Assembly (NCBI RefSeq): GCF_013385425.1
Contig: NZ_JACAQA010000028.1
Span: 62,001-126,000, forward strand
Source: Pseudomonas gingeri
GTDB taxonomy: Bacteria; Pseudomonadota; Gammaproteobacteria; Pseudomonadales; Pseudomonadaceae
Length of the DNA stretch: 64,000 bases
Direction: 5' to 3'
Part shown: one piece after another, positions 31,780 through 39,922 of the stretch
Position numbering within the stretch: the stretch's first letter is position 1
Layout of the letters: each line of letters begins with the position of its first letter
Translations under genes and position numbers: made by a program
The notes under the pieces: model-generated
Database searches by the model: none
What the model was told of the DNA's origin: nothing
Seen by the model: the letters and a program-made list of their open reading frames with translations, nothing else

Positions 31780-32691
31780 ATGATTTCGTCGAGTCCACTG
31801 GTTGATTGGTTATTAGAAAGCCTGGAACTGGATGCGAGCCTGTTCCATGTGGGCCGGTATTGCGGCGGCTGGCACGCCAGCACCCACGGTTTGGCGCGGG
31901 CGAGCTTCCACCTGATCGTGCAGGGTCATTGCTGGCTGCATATTGATGGACAGCAAGAAAGCCTGCGGCTGGAGGCCGGGGATGCGGTGTTTTTGCTGCG
32001 GGACCTGGATTATCGGTTGTCGAGTGCTCAAAACAGCGTAGAGGCGCAACGCTTGCCGCGCCAGGCGATGACCGGGCTCGACAGCGCTGCGCAGGATGGC
32101 GTGGGGCTGGTGTGCGGGTTCTTTCATTTCAAGTCCGGGCTGTCGTCATTGATTATCGACGGGTTGCCGGACTGGATTGTGCTGCGGGCGGGCGATCCGT
32201 CGTTGAGCGCGGCGCGGGCCTTGTTCGAGTTGATCCTGGCCGAGTGCGAACGGGCACCGGCGCCCTCCTCGGCGCTGCTGGAACGCTTGAGTCATTTGTT
32301 GTTTCTGTATGTGCTGCGCCAACAGGTGGTGGAGAACCGGAGCCTGGGTGGATTGGTGGCACTGGCCCGGCATCCGGGGTTTGCGCCATTGCTGGAGCAG
32401 TTGATCGAACGGCCCGGGGAGAATTGGTCGTTGGAGAGCATGGCGGCCTGTACCGGGATGTCGCGTTCGGCGTTTTTCAAGCGCTTCAACGAACTGGCCG
32501 GGCAGTCACCGGGGCAGGTGCTGCTGGCGTTGCGGATGCGTCATGCCAGTCAGTTGCTGCGGGCCAATAACACCGTGGAACAGGTGTGTGCGGCGGTGGG
32601 GTATCAGTCGATTGCGGCGTTTACCCGGGCGTTTGCCAAAGCGCTCGGGGTGCAGCCGGGGGCTTATCGGCGGCAGCATGAGGGGCGATGA
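31780..32691 (+). CDS. AraC-family transcriptional regulator
   Basis: This is a 303-residue regulator. The N-terminal cupin-type sensor (about 1-190) contains HLIVQGHCWLHIDG and LEAGDAVFLLRDLDYRL. The C-terminal AraC double helix-turn-helix (about 200-300) has WSLESMAACTGMSRSAFFKRF and VEQVCAAVGYQSIAAFTRAFAK. It is divergent from the AhpD-like/flavoenzyme/transporter operon with 105 bases between starts, so it very likely controls that operon. Its effector is unknown. Confidence 0.92.
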   Translation: MISSSPLVDWLLESLELDASLFHVGRYCGGWHASTHGLARASFHLIVQGHCWLHIDGQQESLRLEAGDAVFLLRDLDYRLSSAQNSVEAQRLPRQAMTGLDSAAQDGVGLVCGFFHFKSGLSSLIIDGLPDWIVLRAGDPSLSAARALFELILAECERAPAPSSALLERLSHLLFLYVLRQQVVENRSLGGLVALARHPGFAPLLEQLIERPGENWSLESMAACTGMSRSAFFKRFNELAGQSPGQVLLALRMRHASQLLRANNTVEQVCAAVGYQSIAAFTRAFAKALGVQPGAYRRQHEGR

Positions 32692-32725
32692 CGCAGCAGC
32701 GAAGAGGACCGTGAGATTGCCAAAA

Positions 32726-32817
32726 GCTTCGCGGGCAAGCCCTGCTCCTACAGGTTTAGGCCGTACCCCAGATTTGTGTTCGACTCCGTCCTGTAGGAGC
32801 CTGGCTTGTCGGCGAAG
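32726..32817. repeat. REP-type pair in reversed (outward) orientation
   Basis: GCTTCGCGGGCAAGCCCTGC...CTACAGG (32726-32754) is followed by CCTGTAGGAGCCTGGCTTGTCGGCGAAGG (from 32790). The two units face away from each other compared with the other doublets in this window. They lie between the convergent araC-type and DUF6124-like genes. Confidence 0.75.
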
Positions 32818-32886
32818 GCGTCGGCGAATATTGCATCACAATCGCTGGCTGCCAAATGAAGGACTGTGTCGCCACCCCCTCCTTGA

Positions 32887-33234
32887 TCAACTAACGCCGC
32901 TGGTGAACTCATCCTCCAACACCGAATCCACCCGCCCCTGCGCCAGCTCGATCAGACGCACCACGCCCATCGCCACCTTGCGATCAGGGCCGGTGAGGTT
33001 ATCGGCATGTTCGTAGGCGGTGGCCGCCGCTGACTCCAGAATCGAACTGGCGTCGACCAGGATTTCTTCACGACTTTCAGGTTCGGCGTTGATCTTGCGG
33101 GTTGAATTGGCGCCGCATCGCTTCGGACTCGTACCTTGCGGCAAATTGTAATAAGCCAACGCACGGTCGACGATGTGCGGATCGATGGTTTCGACGCGCA
33201 GTGACACAGGAGGGTTGGGCGTGATCTTGAACAT
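32887..33234 (-). CDS. DUF6124/DUF3077-like Pseudomonas protein
   Basis: This is a 115-residue protein of unknown function. The opening MFKITPNPP, the middle helix REEILVDASSILESAAATAYEHADNL and the closing helix GPDRKVAMGVVRLIELAQGRVDSVLED match the small DUF6124/DUF3077-like proteins that are multicopy in Pseudomonas genomes. No signal peptide is present. The ATG at 33234 has TAGGAG 8 bases upstream. It is monocistronic and convergent with the araC-type gene. Confidence 0.75.
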   Translation of the reverse strand: MFKITPNPPVSLRVETIDPHIVDRALAYYNLPQGTSPKRCGANSTRKINAEPESREEILVDASSILESAAATAYEHADNLTGPDRKVAMGVVRLIELAQGRVDSVLEDEFTSGVS

Positions 33235-33589
33235 GTCTGAAACTCCTAACAGAGATAAGGAGCCGACACCTTCTCGCTTGCACACGAATGAGGGTGGCAG
33301 CTGTACGCAGGTGTGCAAGACCAGGTCTGTTAGGACACCCGGCAGACCCGAAGGCCTCCCACGCACAGCCACCATAAAACAGGCGGACTGCAAAAACGCC
33401 CAGGCATGACATGGGCGTTGTGCGTCATAACAGAATTCCGGACTTGCACGTCCGTATCACCGTTTTTGCGGTGACAAGATGCAGACTAGCCACCGGTTCT
33501 GCCAGGAGCAACAGGGTAGAAGTTTCTAGGAAATTTCACTCAATGGAAAGCGAGCTGTCTTGCAAAATAGGCACAAGACAACCCAACCC
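33235..33589. other. Gene-free stretch with two small hairpins
   Basis: No credible gene is seen in this 355-base gap between two leftward genes. It contains adjacent hairpins GGAC/GTCC (33440-33453) and TCACCG/CGGTGA (33457-33474, loop TTTTTG), which may end transcription of the upstream membrane-protein gene. The promoter of the DUF6124-like gene must also lie here. Confidence 0.4.
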
Positions 33590-35077
33590 TCACTGCAAAC
33601 CATAGGAATAAACCCCAGCATCATTGCTGTTGTACCAGTTGCCCTTGGCCCAAATCACCCGGTCCTGCGCGCCTTGAAAGCCGAGGATCCCCAGGTAACC
33701 GTCAACCGCCAGCCGTTGCCAGGAGTGCCCCCAGTCCTTGGAGTAGAACACCCCGTTCGCGGAAATTTGCGCATCCGACCACCAGTAGAGCCAGCGCGGC
33801 GGCCGGTGTTCGCTTGAGGTGTTGATCAGCAGGCTGTTCTGCCCCACCCAGAAATTCTTCTCGCGCAACTGGCTGTCCGACGCCAACGGCGCGAACACGC
33901 TCGGAAGCTCACCCATCGGCTTCCAGCTCAGCTTGGCGGTATCCAGCTCGGCCACCACATCTTGCCCATGCTCGCCCTGGTCGATCAGGCCCATCACCCG
34001 CCCGCTGCCGTTCTCCACCAGTGCGTCGATAAACAGCCCCTCCTCGCGCTGCACAGCCCCGACCTGCCACTTCCCTGCTTTGCGCTGCAGTGGTGCCCGG
34101 GTCGTGACGTTGATCGCCAGGCTGCCGCTTTCACCGTCGGGATTGCTCCCCCAGAAACGCTGGGACACCCAGATAAACGCCCGTTGCGCATCCAACTGAG
34201 TGACATAGGTCTGGATTTCCCCATAAGCACCGGAGTCGCGCCATTCAGTAATGTCAGGCCGCTTGCCCTGGGCATACTCGGTAGACACCAGCAGCGACTC
34301 GGCCGCGAATATCGGGGTGCTGCTCGCGCCGCGATCAGCGGAGTAGAACACCCCGGTGGAGATGGCACCCGGCTTGTCTTCGCCGCTCTCGTTGTCGGTT
34401 CCGCTCGGGGTGCCCCAGGCCCAGACTTCATCCAGGCCATGAAAATAGGGCTTGAGGTTCCAGGCCAACTGCTCGGCCTTGGGGAACAGGCCTTTACTCA
34501 ACCAGGTCCAGCGCTTGCCTTGATCGTCGCTGCGAAAGATCACGGTCTGCCTGATCTCATCGCCGCTCGCGCCCGCGACTTCGGGGCGCTCAAGCCCGGT
34601 CAGCAGGAAAACACTGGCCCCATCCGGGCTGGCCACCAGGCAGGCGGCGTCGCTGACATGGGCCACCATTTGGAACTGGCCTTGAGCGTCCAGGCGCGAG
34701 ATAAAGGAGGTTTCCTTGTCCCGGCCCGAGAGAAGGCCGGAGAAAGCCCCCGAGTCTTCCGGCGTCAGATCCTTATTCTCAACCGGCTTGCCATGGAGCA
34801 CGGCATCCAGGTCCACCACGTCGGCCGAAGGCTGCAGCTGTTTCGCGTCCCCCTCCAGGCGCCCCACCAGCCAGGTGCCCCGAGGGGTCACCACCACACC
34901 GGTGCAGTACTGGGTCATCGCGCGCTGACGGGTGTCCTGCACGGCGCCGATCTGCTGCTTGTCCGGGCTGCTCCCACCCCACTCCAGCTTGGCGCTGGTA
35001 ATCATCCACATGTACCAGAGCCCGGTGCCGACCAGCAGCACGACAAACAGTTTGGTGAACAACTTTGATCGAGGCAT
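33590..35077 (-). CDS. Membrane-anchored BNR/Asp-box beta-propeller-like protein
   Basis: This is a roughly 495-residue protein with one N-terminal membrane segment (LFVVLLVGTGLWYMWMI). A large extracytoplasmic domain carries Asp-box repeats of the sialidase/BNR type: SDDQGKRWTW, SADRGASS and SKDWGHSWQRL. Such repeats form beta-propellers; the enzyme or binding activity is not clear, and I see no sialidase catalytic set. Starts at 35095 or 35077 are possible; 35077 has a GGAT about 6 bases upstream. It stands alone between gene-poor gaps. Confidence 0.72.
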   Translation of the reverse strand: MPRSKLFTKLFVVLLVGTGLWYMWMITSAKLEWGGSSPDKQQIGAVQDTRQRAMTQYCTGVVVTPRGTWLVGRLEGDAKQLQPSADVVDLDAVLHGKPVENKDLTPEDSGAFSGLLSGRDKETSFISRLDAQGQFQMVAHVSDAACLVASPDGASVFLLTGLERPEVAGASGDEIRQTVIFRSDDQGKRWTWLSKGLFPKAEQLAWNLKPYFHGLDEVWAWGTPSGTDNESGEDKPGAISTGVFYSADRGASSTPIFAAESLLVSTEYAQGKRPDITEWRDSGAYGEIQTYVTQLDAQRAFIWVSQRFWGSNPDGESGSLAINVTTRAPLQRKAGKWQVGAVQREEGLFIDALVENGSGRVMGLIDQGEHGQDVVAELDTAKLSWKPMGELPSVFAPLASDSQLREKNFWVGQNSLLINTSSEHRPPRWLYWWSDAQISANGVFYSKDWGHSWQRLAVDGYLGILGFQGAQDRVIWAKGNWYNSNDAGVYSYGLQ

Positions 35078-35301
35078 GAGGGGATCCGAATCCATGGAAA
35101 AGGCTGAGAAGCTTTTCGCATTTCTTTCACCGGGAGTAAATTTTTATTGCTTGCGAACACCGGGCCCCAGTCGAAAAAATGTCAGCGCTGTGACGCCGAT
35201 TCCATTCATCACACCCGGAAAGTGTGCCGCCGCAACGACAGGCCTTGTGGAAACGGGCCGCTATCCTCCACCCTTTCGCCAAGGACCCGGGAGTCAAAGG
35301 A

Positions 35302-36006
35302 ATGCAGAGCATCCATTTTCAAAGAATCATCGATCTGAGCCACGTCATTACGCCATCTATCCCCCTCTGGCCCCACGACCCTCCCGTTGCCTTCAGTGAG
35401 GTGGCCTCACAGGCACAGGACGGTTACTACCTGCGCAGTTTCAGCATGGGCGAACACAGCGCCACCCATATGAATGCGCCCAACAGTTTTCACCCCGATG
35501 GCATCGGGATCGATGCCTACACCCCGGAGTCGCTGGTACGACCGGCCGTGGTAATCGATGTGCGGGCGCAGGCACAGGCCGATCCCGACTATGTGATCAA
35601 TCCTCAAGATATCGAGCGCTGGGAGCAGGCCCATGGTCGCATCGCCCAGGGCTGTGTCGTGCTCGTCCATACCGGGTGGCAAGCGCTGTGGAACGACCCC
35701 AAGCGCTTTTTCAATGAGGATGACCAAGGTGGCCTGCACTTCCCCGGGGTCGGCGCCGATGCGGCAAGGCTGCTGGTCGAAGAGCGTGAGGTCGCCGGGA
35801 TCGGGATCGACACCCACGGGGTCGATCCTGGTCAGAACACGGCATTTGCCACCAACCACCAAGTCCTGGCGAAAAATGGAATCATCCTGGAGTGTCTGAC
35901 TCATCTGGATCAATTGCCCGCCACCGGTACAACGCTGGTCATCGGGATCCTGAAACTCAAGGACGGATCCGGCTCCCCCGCCTCCGTGCTGGCCTTTGTG
36001 CCCTGA
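35302..36006 (+). CDS. Cyclase-family metal hydrolase (kynurenine-formamidase-like)
   Basis: This 234-residue protein belongs to the cyclase fold (PF04199) that includes bacterial kynurenine formamidase and isatin hydrolase. It begins with IIDLSHVITPSIPLWP. The metal-binding signature is GEHSATHMNAPNSFHPDG, where Asn replaces the usual Asp of HxGTHxDxPxHF. It also has HTGWQALW and the C-terminal ECLTHLDQLPATG. The ATG at 35302 is preferred over an upstream in-frame start because homology begins here, although its AAAGG is very close. It is monocistronic. The substrate is unknown. Confidence 0.82.
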   Translation: MQSIHFQRIIDLSHVITPSIPLWPHDPPVAFSEVASQAQDGYYLRSFSMGEHSATHMNAPNSFHPDGIGIDAYTPESLVRPAVVIDVRAQAQADPDYVINPQDIERWEQAHGRIAQGCVVLVHTGWQALWNDPKRFFNEDDQGGLHFPGVGADAARLLVEEREVAGIGIDTHGVDPGQNTAFATNHQVLAKNGIILECLTHLDQLPATGTTLVIGILKLKDGSGSPASVLAFVP

Positions 36007-36035
36007 TCTTGTCAGGGTTCGAGCGCCTGATCCCC

Positions 36036-37001
36036 CTACAAACAGCCCACGCCCTTCAGCGTTACTTCCACCGCCTGATCCAGCGGCGTATGCGGCTCGG
36101 CCCCCAGCACGCTCAACAGATAGGCATTATTCATCCGCACCGGCGTACGCCACAGGTAACGCATCTCCAGCATTTCCCGAAAGGTGGTCACCAACGGCGA
36201 GGCCAGTCCTACCAGCCACCAGGGAAAGCGCCGCAGCCTGGTCTGGCCGCCCGCGCGCTCGACCACGCGGCTGATAGCGGCTGCTATCTGGGTGCCGTCG
36301 GCGTCCCAGTAGCCCTCCATATGAAAGGTCGCGAAGGGGGGCAAGTCCCCTCGACGCACCACCAGTTCGACCATGGTCCGCGCCACGTCCGGCAGATAGG
36401 CCCACTGATGACCGACGCCCGGATCGCTTGGCAGATTGATCACTTTCACCGCCTGCCCGGGCTTGATCATCCCCTGGGAAAACCAACTGTTACCAGCCTG
36501 CGGGCCGAAGAAGTCGCCCGACCGCACGACAATCGCTCGAACCCCGTCCCGCGTCGCATCCTGCAAGCGCTGCTCAAGCTCGACGCGAATACGCCCCTTG
36601 CGCGTCAACGGACGTTGCACCGCCTGTTCATTCAATTCGGCAAAGGCATCCGGGCCGTAGTTGTAGACCGTGCCCGGCAACACGACGGTCGCCCCTTCAA
36701 TACGCGCCGCCGCAATCGTATTGTCGATCATCGGCAGCACCTGCTCGGCCCAGTGCCGATAGCCCGGCGGGTTGACCCCATGCACGATCACGCTGCAACC
36801 CCGCGCCGCGCGCACCACGTCGTCACGGTTGAGGGCGTCGCCACGCAACCACTGGATACCGTCGCGCTGTTCGGCCGCCGTCGCCAAACCCCGCTTGAGT
36901 GCCTGCACCTGCCAGCCGCCATCGCGCAGTTGCCGCGCCACTTCGCCGCCGATGCCACCGCCGGCGCCCAGTACCAAAACCTTGTTGCTCTGTGCTGCCA
37001 T
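36036..37001 (-). CDS. NAD-dependent epimerase/dehydratase-family protein (atypical SDR)
   Basis: This 321-residue extended short-chain-dehydrogenase-like protein has the NAD(P)-binding glycine motif VLVLGAGGGIGGEVARQL at the N-terminus and VVLPGTVYNYGPDA at the active-site region. The usual YxxxK is replaced by the Y-N-Y-G-P arrangement typical of an atypical subgroup. MMIKPG-like FSQGMIKPGQAVKVINLP and YLPDVARTMVELV follow. It is divergent from a LysR regulator 95 bases away, which probably controls it. The substrate is not predictable. Confidence 0.85.
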   Translation of the reverse strand: MAAQSNKVLVLGAGGGIGGEVARQLRDGGWQVQALKRGLATAAEQRDGIQWLRGDALNRDDVVRAARGCSVIVHGVNPPGYRHWAEQVLPMIDNTIAAARIEGATVVLPGTVYNYGPDAFAELNEQAVQRPLTRKGRIRVELEQRLQDATRDGVRAIVVRSGDFFGPQAGNSWFSQGMIKPGQAVKVINLPSDPGVGHQWAYLPDVARTMVELVVRRGDLPPFATFHMEGYWDADGTQIAAAISRVVERAGGQTRLRRFPWWLVGLASPLVTTFREMLEMRYLWRTPVRMNNAYLLSVLGAEPHTPLDQAVEVTLKGVGCL

Positions 37002-37096
37002 GTCAATTCTCCAGGAAGGTAACGATGAACAGAGTCTGGGCCTGCTCCTTCAGGAAATAAATTGCCTGGCACAAGCTATCCGCCATACATTTATGC

Positions 37097-37999
37097 ATGA
37101 ACCAGATCATGAGTTGGGAGCTGTACCGAACCTTGCTTGCCGTGCTGACGGAGGGCTCGCTCTCGGGCGCCGCACGGGCGCTGGGCATTGCCCAACCCAC
37201 CGTGGGCCGACATATCGCCGCGCTGGAAGCGTCATTCAAGCAACCGCTGTTCACCCGTTCGCAGACCGGCTTGCTGCCCACCGAGACCGCCCTGGCGCTA
37301 CGCGGCTATGCCGAAGCCATGCAGCACACCGCCGCCGCGCTGGAGCGTGCCGCCACTGGACAGGGTCAGACGGTGAACGGCACGGTGCGGATCTCCGCCA
37401 GTGAAATCATTGCCATCGAGGTGCTACCTCCGGCACTGGCACTGCTGCGCCAGGACCATCCGCAACTCAAAATCGAGCTGCTGGCCACCGACAAGGTGCA
37501 TGACCTGCTGCAACGGGAGGCGGATATTGCAGTGCGCATGACCGCGCCGAAACAGGATCAGCTGATCGCCCGGCGTGTCGGCCAGGTGGAACTGGGGCTT
37601 TATGCACATGTGGACTATCTGCAACGACACGGCACGCCTAGCACAATGGCCGATCTGTCGAGCCATGCCTTGATCGGCTTCGATGTCACCACCCCCTTTA
37701 TCCGTGCCGCCAGCAAACAAGTGCCCGGCTGGAATCGCGAGGCCTTCACGCTGCGCACCGACAGCACCCTGGCGCAACTGGCGATGATCCGCGCCGGCTG
37801 CGGCATCGGCATCTGCCAGAGCGCCCTGGCGATCCGCACGCCGACACTGGTGCGGCTGTTGCCGGAGCGGTTCACCTTCCAGCTGGAAACCTGGGTGACC
37901 ATGCACGAGGACCTGCGCACCAGCCCCCGTTGCAAGGCGACCTTCGATGCGCTGGTGGAGTGTCTGCAGGCCCATATCCGTGTGACGGGCCCATCATGA
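37097..37999 (+). CDS. LysR-family transcriptional regulator
   Basis: This 300-residue LysR regulator has a winged helix-turn-helix at residues 5-65 (LSGAARALGIAQPTVGRHIAALE) and a substrate-binding domain from about 93 (TVRISASEIIAIEVLPPALA to VRLLPERF). The ATG at 37097 is taken; a second ATG four codons later is possible. It is divergent from the epimerase gene and likely regulates it. Confidence 0.9.
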   Translation: MNQIMSWELYRTLLAVLTEGSLSGAARALGIAQPTVGRHIAALEASFKQPLFTRSQTGLLPTETALALRGYAEAMQHTAAALERAATGQGQTVNGTVRISASEIIAIEVLPPALALLRQDHPQLKIELLATDKVHDLLQREADIAVRMTAPKQDQLIARRVGQVELGLYAHVDYLQRHGTPSTMADLSSHALIGFDVTTPFIRAASKQVPGWNREAFTLRTDSTLAQLAMIRAGCGIGICQSALAIRTPTLVRLLPERFTFQLETWVTMHEDLRTSPRCKATFDALVECLQAHIRVTGPS

Positions 38000-38036
38000 G
38001 TTTGCCGGCCTTTACCCGGTGAACAGACGGCCAGCG

Positions 38037-38972
38037 TCACGCCAGCAGATGAAGCTCAACCGTGACGTGCACCAACTCTTCATGGATCGCCAGTTGCGCC
38101 TTGAAGTAGTCCGGCGTGGCCGGCAAGTGCGTCACCAGGCTTAGCACGCAGGCGAACTGGCCCTTGCCGACCCGCCAGACATGCAGGTCGCTGATGCTGG
38201 CCGGAATCGGGCTGGCCGCAATGACCTCGCGGATTTCCTCGACCACCGGCGCATCCATTTCCGCGTCCAGCAAGATACGGCTGGTCTGGCGGATCAGCCC
38301 ATAGGCCCAGCTCGCCACCAGCCCCGCGCCGACAATCCCCATCAGCGGGTCGAGCCACGCCGCGCCCCAGACCTTGCCACCGATCAGCGCCAGGATCGCC
38401 AGCACCGAGGTGGCCGCATCGGCCACCACATGCAGGTAGGCGGAACGCAGGTTCAGATCGTGGGCATGTTCATGGCCGTGGTCATGATGATGGTCGTGGT
38501 GGTGATCGTGGGCATGGCCATCCTTGAGCAGCCAGGCGCAGGCCAGGTTGACCATCAAGCCGACGATGCCGATGACAATGGCTTCGTCATAGTGAATGGC
38601 CGCAGGCGAAATCAGCCGTTCAACCGACTGATACAGCATCAGCCCCGCCACCATCACCAGGAACAACGCACTGGTGTAGCCGCCCAGCACTTCGATCTTC
38701 CAGGTACCGAAGGCAAAACGGTTGTCACTGGACAGGCGCCGGGCAGCGCCATAGGCCAACACCGACAGCCCCAGCGCCAACGCATGGGAACTCATGTGCC
38801 ATCCGTCGGCGAACAGCGCCATCGAGTTGTAGTACCAACCGCCGGCGATCTCGGCGACCATCATGATGGCCGTCAGGATCATGGCGCGCCGGGTGTTGGC
38901 CTCCGCCAGGGGATTTCCATCGTTGAGGATTTTCGAATGGCAGTTCTGATGAGTAGCATTGGGCGAAGACAT
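38037..38972 (-). CDS. dmeF: Cation-diffusion-facilitator efflux protein (DmeF-type, Co/Ni)
   Basis: This 311-residue inner-membrane metal/proton antiporter has six membrane helices. The metal site is seen in LFADGWHMSSHALALG (H/D on TM2) and LHVVADAATSVLAI (H/D on TM5). A long His-rich cytoplasmic loop lies between TM4 and TM5 (GHAHDHHHDHHHDHGHEH, about residues 175-195), typical of DmeF for cobalt and nickel. The ATG at 38972 is chosen because upstream codons overlap the promoter. It is divergent from the CsoR/RcnR-type gene 73 bases away. Confidence 0.9.
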   Translation of the reverse strand: MSSPNATHQNCHSKILNDGNPLAEANTRRAMILTAIMMVAEIAGGWYYNSMALFADGWHMSSHALALGLSVLAYGAARRLSSDNRFAFGTWKIEVLGGYTSALFLVMVAGLMLYQSVERLISPAAIHYDEAIVIGIVGLMVNLACAWLLKDGHAHDHHHDHHHDHGHEHAHDLNLRSAYLHVVADAATSVLAILALIGGKVWGAAWLDPLMGIVGAGLVASWAYGLIRQTSRILLDAEMDAPVVEEIREVIAASPIPASISDLHVWRVGKGQFACVLSLVTHLPATPDYFKAQLAIHEELVHVTVELHLLA

Positions 38973-39006
38973 TGGGCTACAGTCCTGATGACAAGGTCGA
39001 AACATA

Positions 39007-39022
39007 CTATACCCCAGTATAG
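39007..39022. promoter_or_regulatory. Candidate DmeR/RcnR-type operator
   Basis: CTATAC-CCCA-GTATAG is a 6-base inverted repeat around a short C-tract, in the 73-base gap between dmeF and dmeR. RcnR/FrmR-family sites are inverted repeats flanking a G/C tract, so this is the likely shared operator. Binding is inferred. Confidence 0.65.
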
Positions 39023-39045
39023 ATAACACACAATGGGACAATTCC

Positions 39046-39321
39046 ATGCCGCATACCATCAAGGATAAAAAGCGCCTGCTGACCCGTGTCAGGCGCATCA
39101 AGGGCCAGGCCGAGGCCTTGGAAAACGCGCTGAATATGGAAGTCGAGTGCACCGCCGTGCTGCAACAGATCGCGGCGATCCGTGGCGCGGTCAATGGTTT
39201 GATGAACGAGGTGCTGGAAGGTCATATCCGCGAACACCTGGGCGCGGACGATGTCACGCCGGCCCAGCGCCGCGAGGATGTGGATGAAGTGGTGTCGGCG
39301 CTGCGCTCGTATTTGAAGTGA
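39046..39321 (+). CDS. dmeR: CsoR/RcnR-family metal-responsive repressor (DmeR-type)
   Basis: This is a 91-residue all-helical repressor. DKKRLLTRVRRIKGQAEALENAL contains the basic DNA-binding region, and Cys in MEVECTAVLQQIAAIRGAV together with a His in VLEGHIREHLG fits the RcnR/DmeR metal-binding pattern (Cys35-His-His-type). Divergence from dmeF identifies it as the local regulator; metals would release it from the operator between the genes. Confidence 0.9.
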   Translation: MPHTIKDKKRLLTRVRRIKGQAEALENALNMEVECTAVLQQIAAIRGAVNGLMNEVLEGHIREHLGADDVTPAQRREDVDEVVSALRSYLK

Positions 39322-39426
39322 CTTCGGCGGGCCTGTGAGGGCCGCCCAGGGTGCGTGGGAAAACCAGCACGCAAGCTGGCGGGCTGGTGTTGGCTGGCGG
39401 ACTACAAGGGTTGGCGCCCGAAGAAA

Positions 39427-39921
39427 CTAGGCATTGCCCCGGCCATCAAACTCGAACCAGAAACTGGCGCCGTGACTTTCGGCTCGACCGTGCATGAGTG
39501 CGGTCAACAGATCATGATTGAAATGTTCGTGATACGCGCTGCCAAACAGCAGCTTCGTCCGCGGGTTATCCGTCATCAGCGCCAGCAGCAGATACTGTTC
39601 CGTCCAATAGATCTGATGATCAATCAGCCATTTCGTCGGCAGGCCAAAGGGCAGAAAGACATCATGCACGTGGACAAAGATCTTCTTGGTGATTTTCGGC
39701 AGCAGGCGCAGGTAAATTTGCAGGCAATCGCTCCCTGTCTTTACCGTATGCGTGGAATCGATAAACAGGATATCGCCATCTTCCAGCGTGGCGTTCAACC
39801 ACGCGGCTGTCAGATCCTGGGCCCGCATCGCTTGCAGTTCAAGCGCCCCCTCGTTAGCCAGGGTGGTGATGAACGGCCTTGGAAAGGGTTCGATGCAACG
39901 TAATGTGCCTGAACCGCTCAC
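39427..39921 (-). pseudogene. 5'-truncated SAM-dependent methyltransferase remnant
   Basis: The 164 codons after the GTG at 39921 encode the C-terminal half of a class I methyltransferase: RCIEPFPRPFI, the acidic loop DGDILFIDSTHTVKTGSD, KKIFVHVHDVFLPF and a closing HGASFWFEFDG. The glycine-rich SAM-binding half that should precede it (about 100 residues) is absent. The frame instead runs into the 3' end of the AraC-type gene, whose stop codon is one base away. It is most likely a gene beheaded by a past rearrangement and not functional, though a short product coupled to the AraC gene cannot be excluded. Confidence 0.7.
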
Positions 39922-39922
39922 G

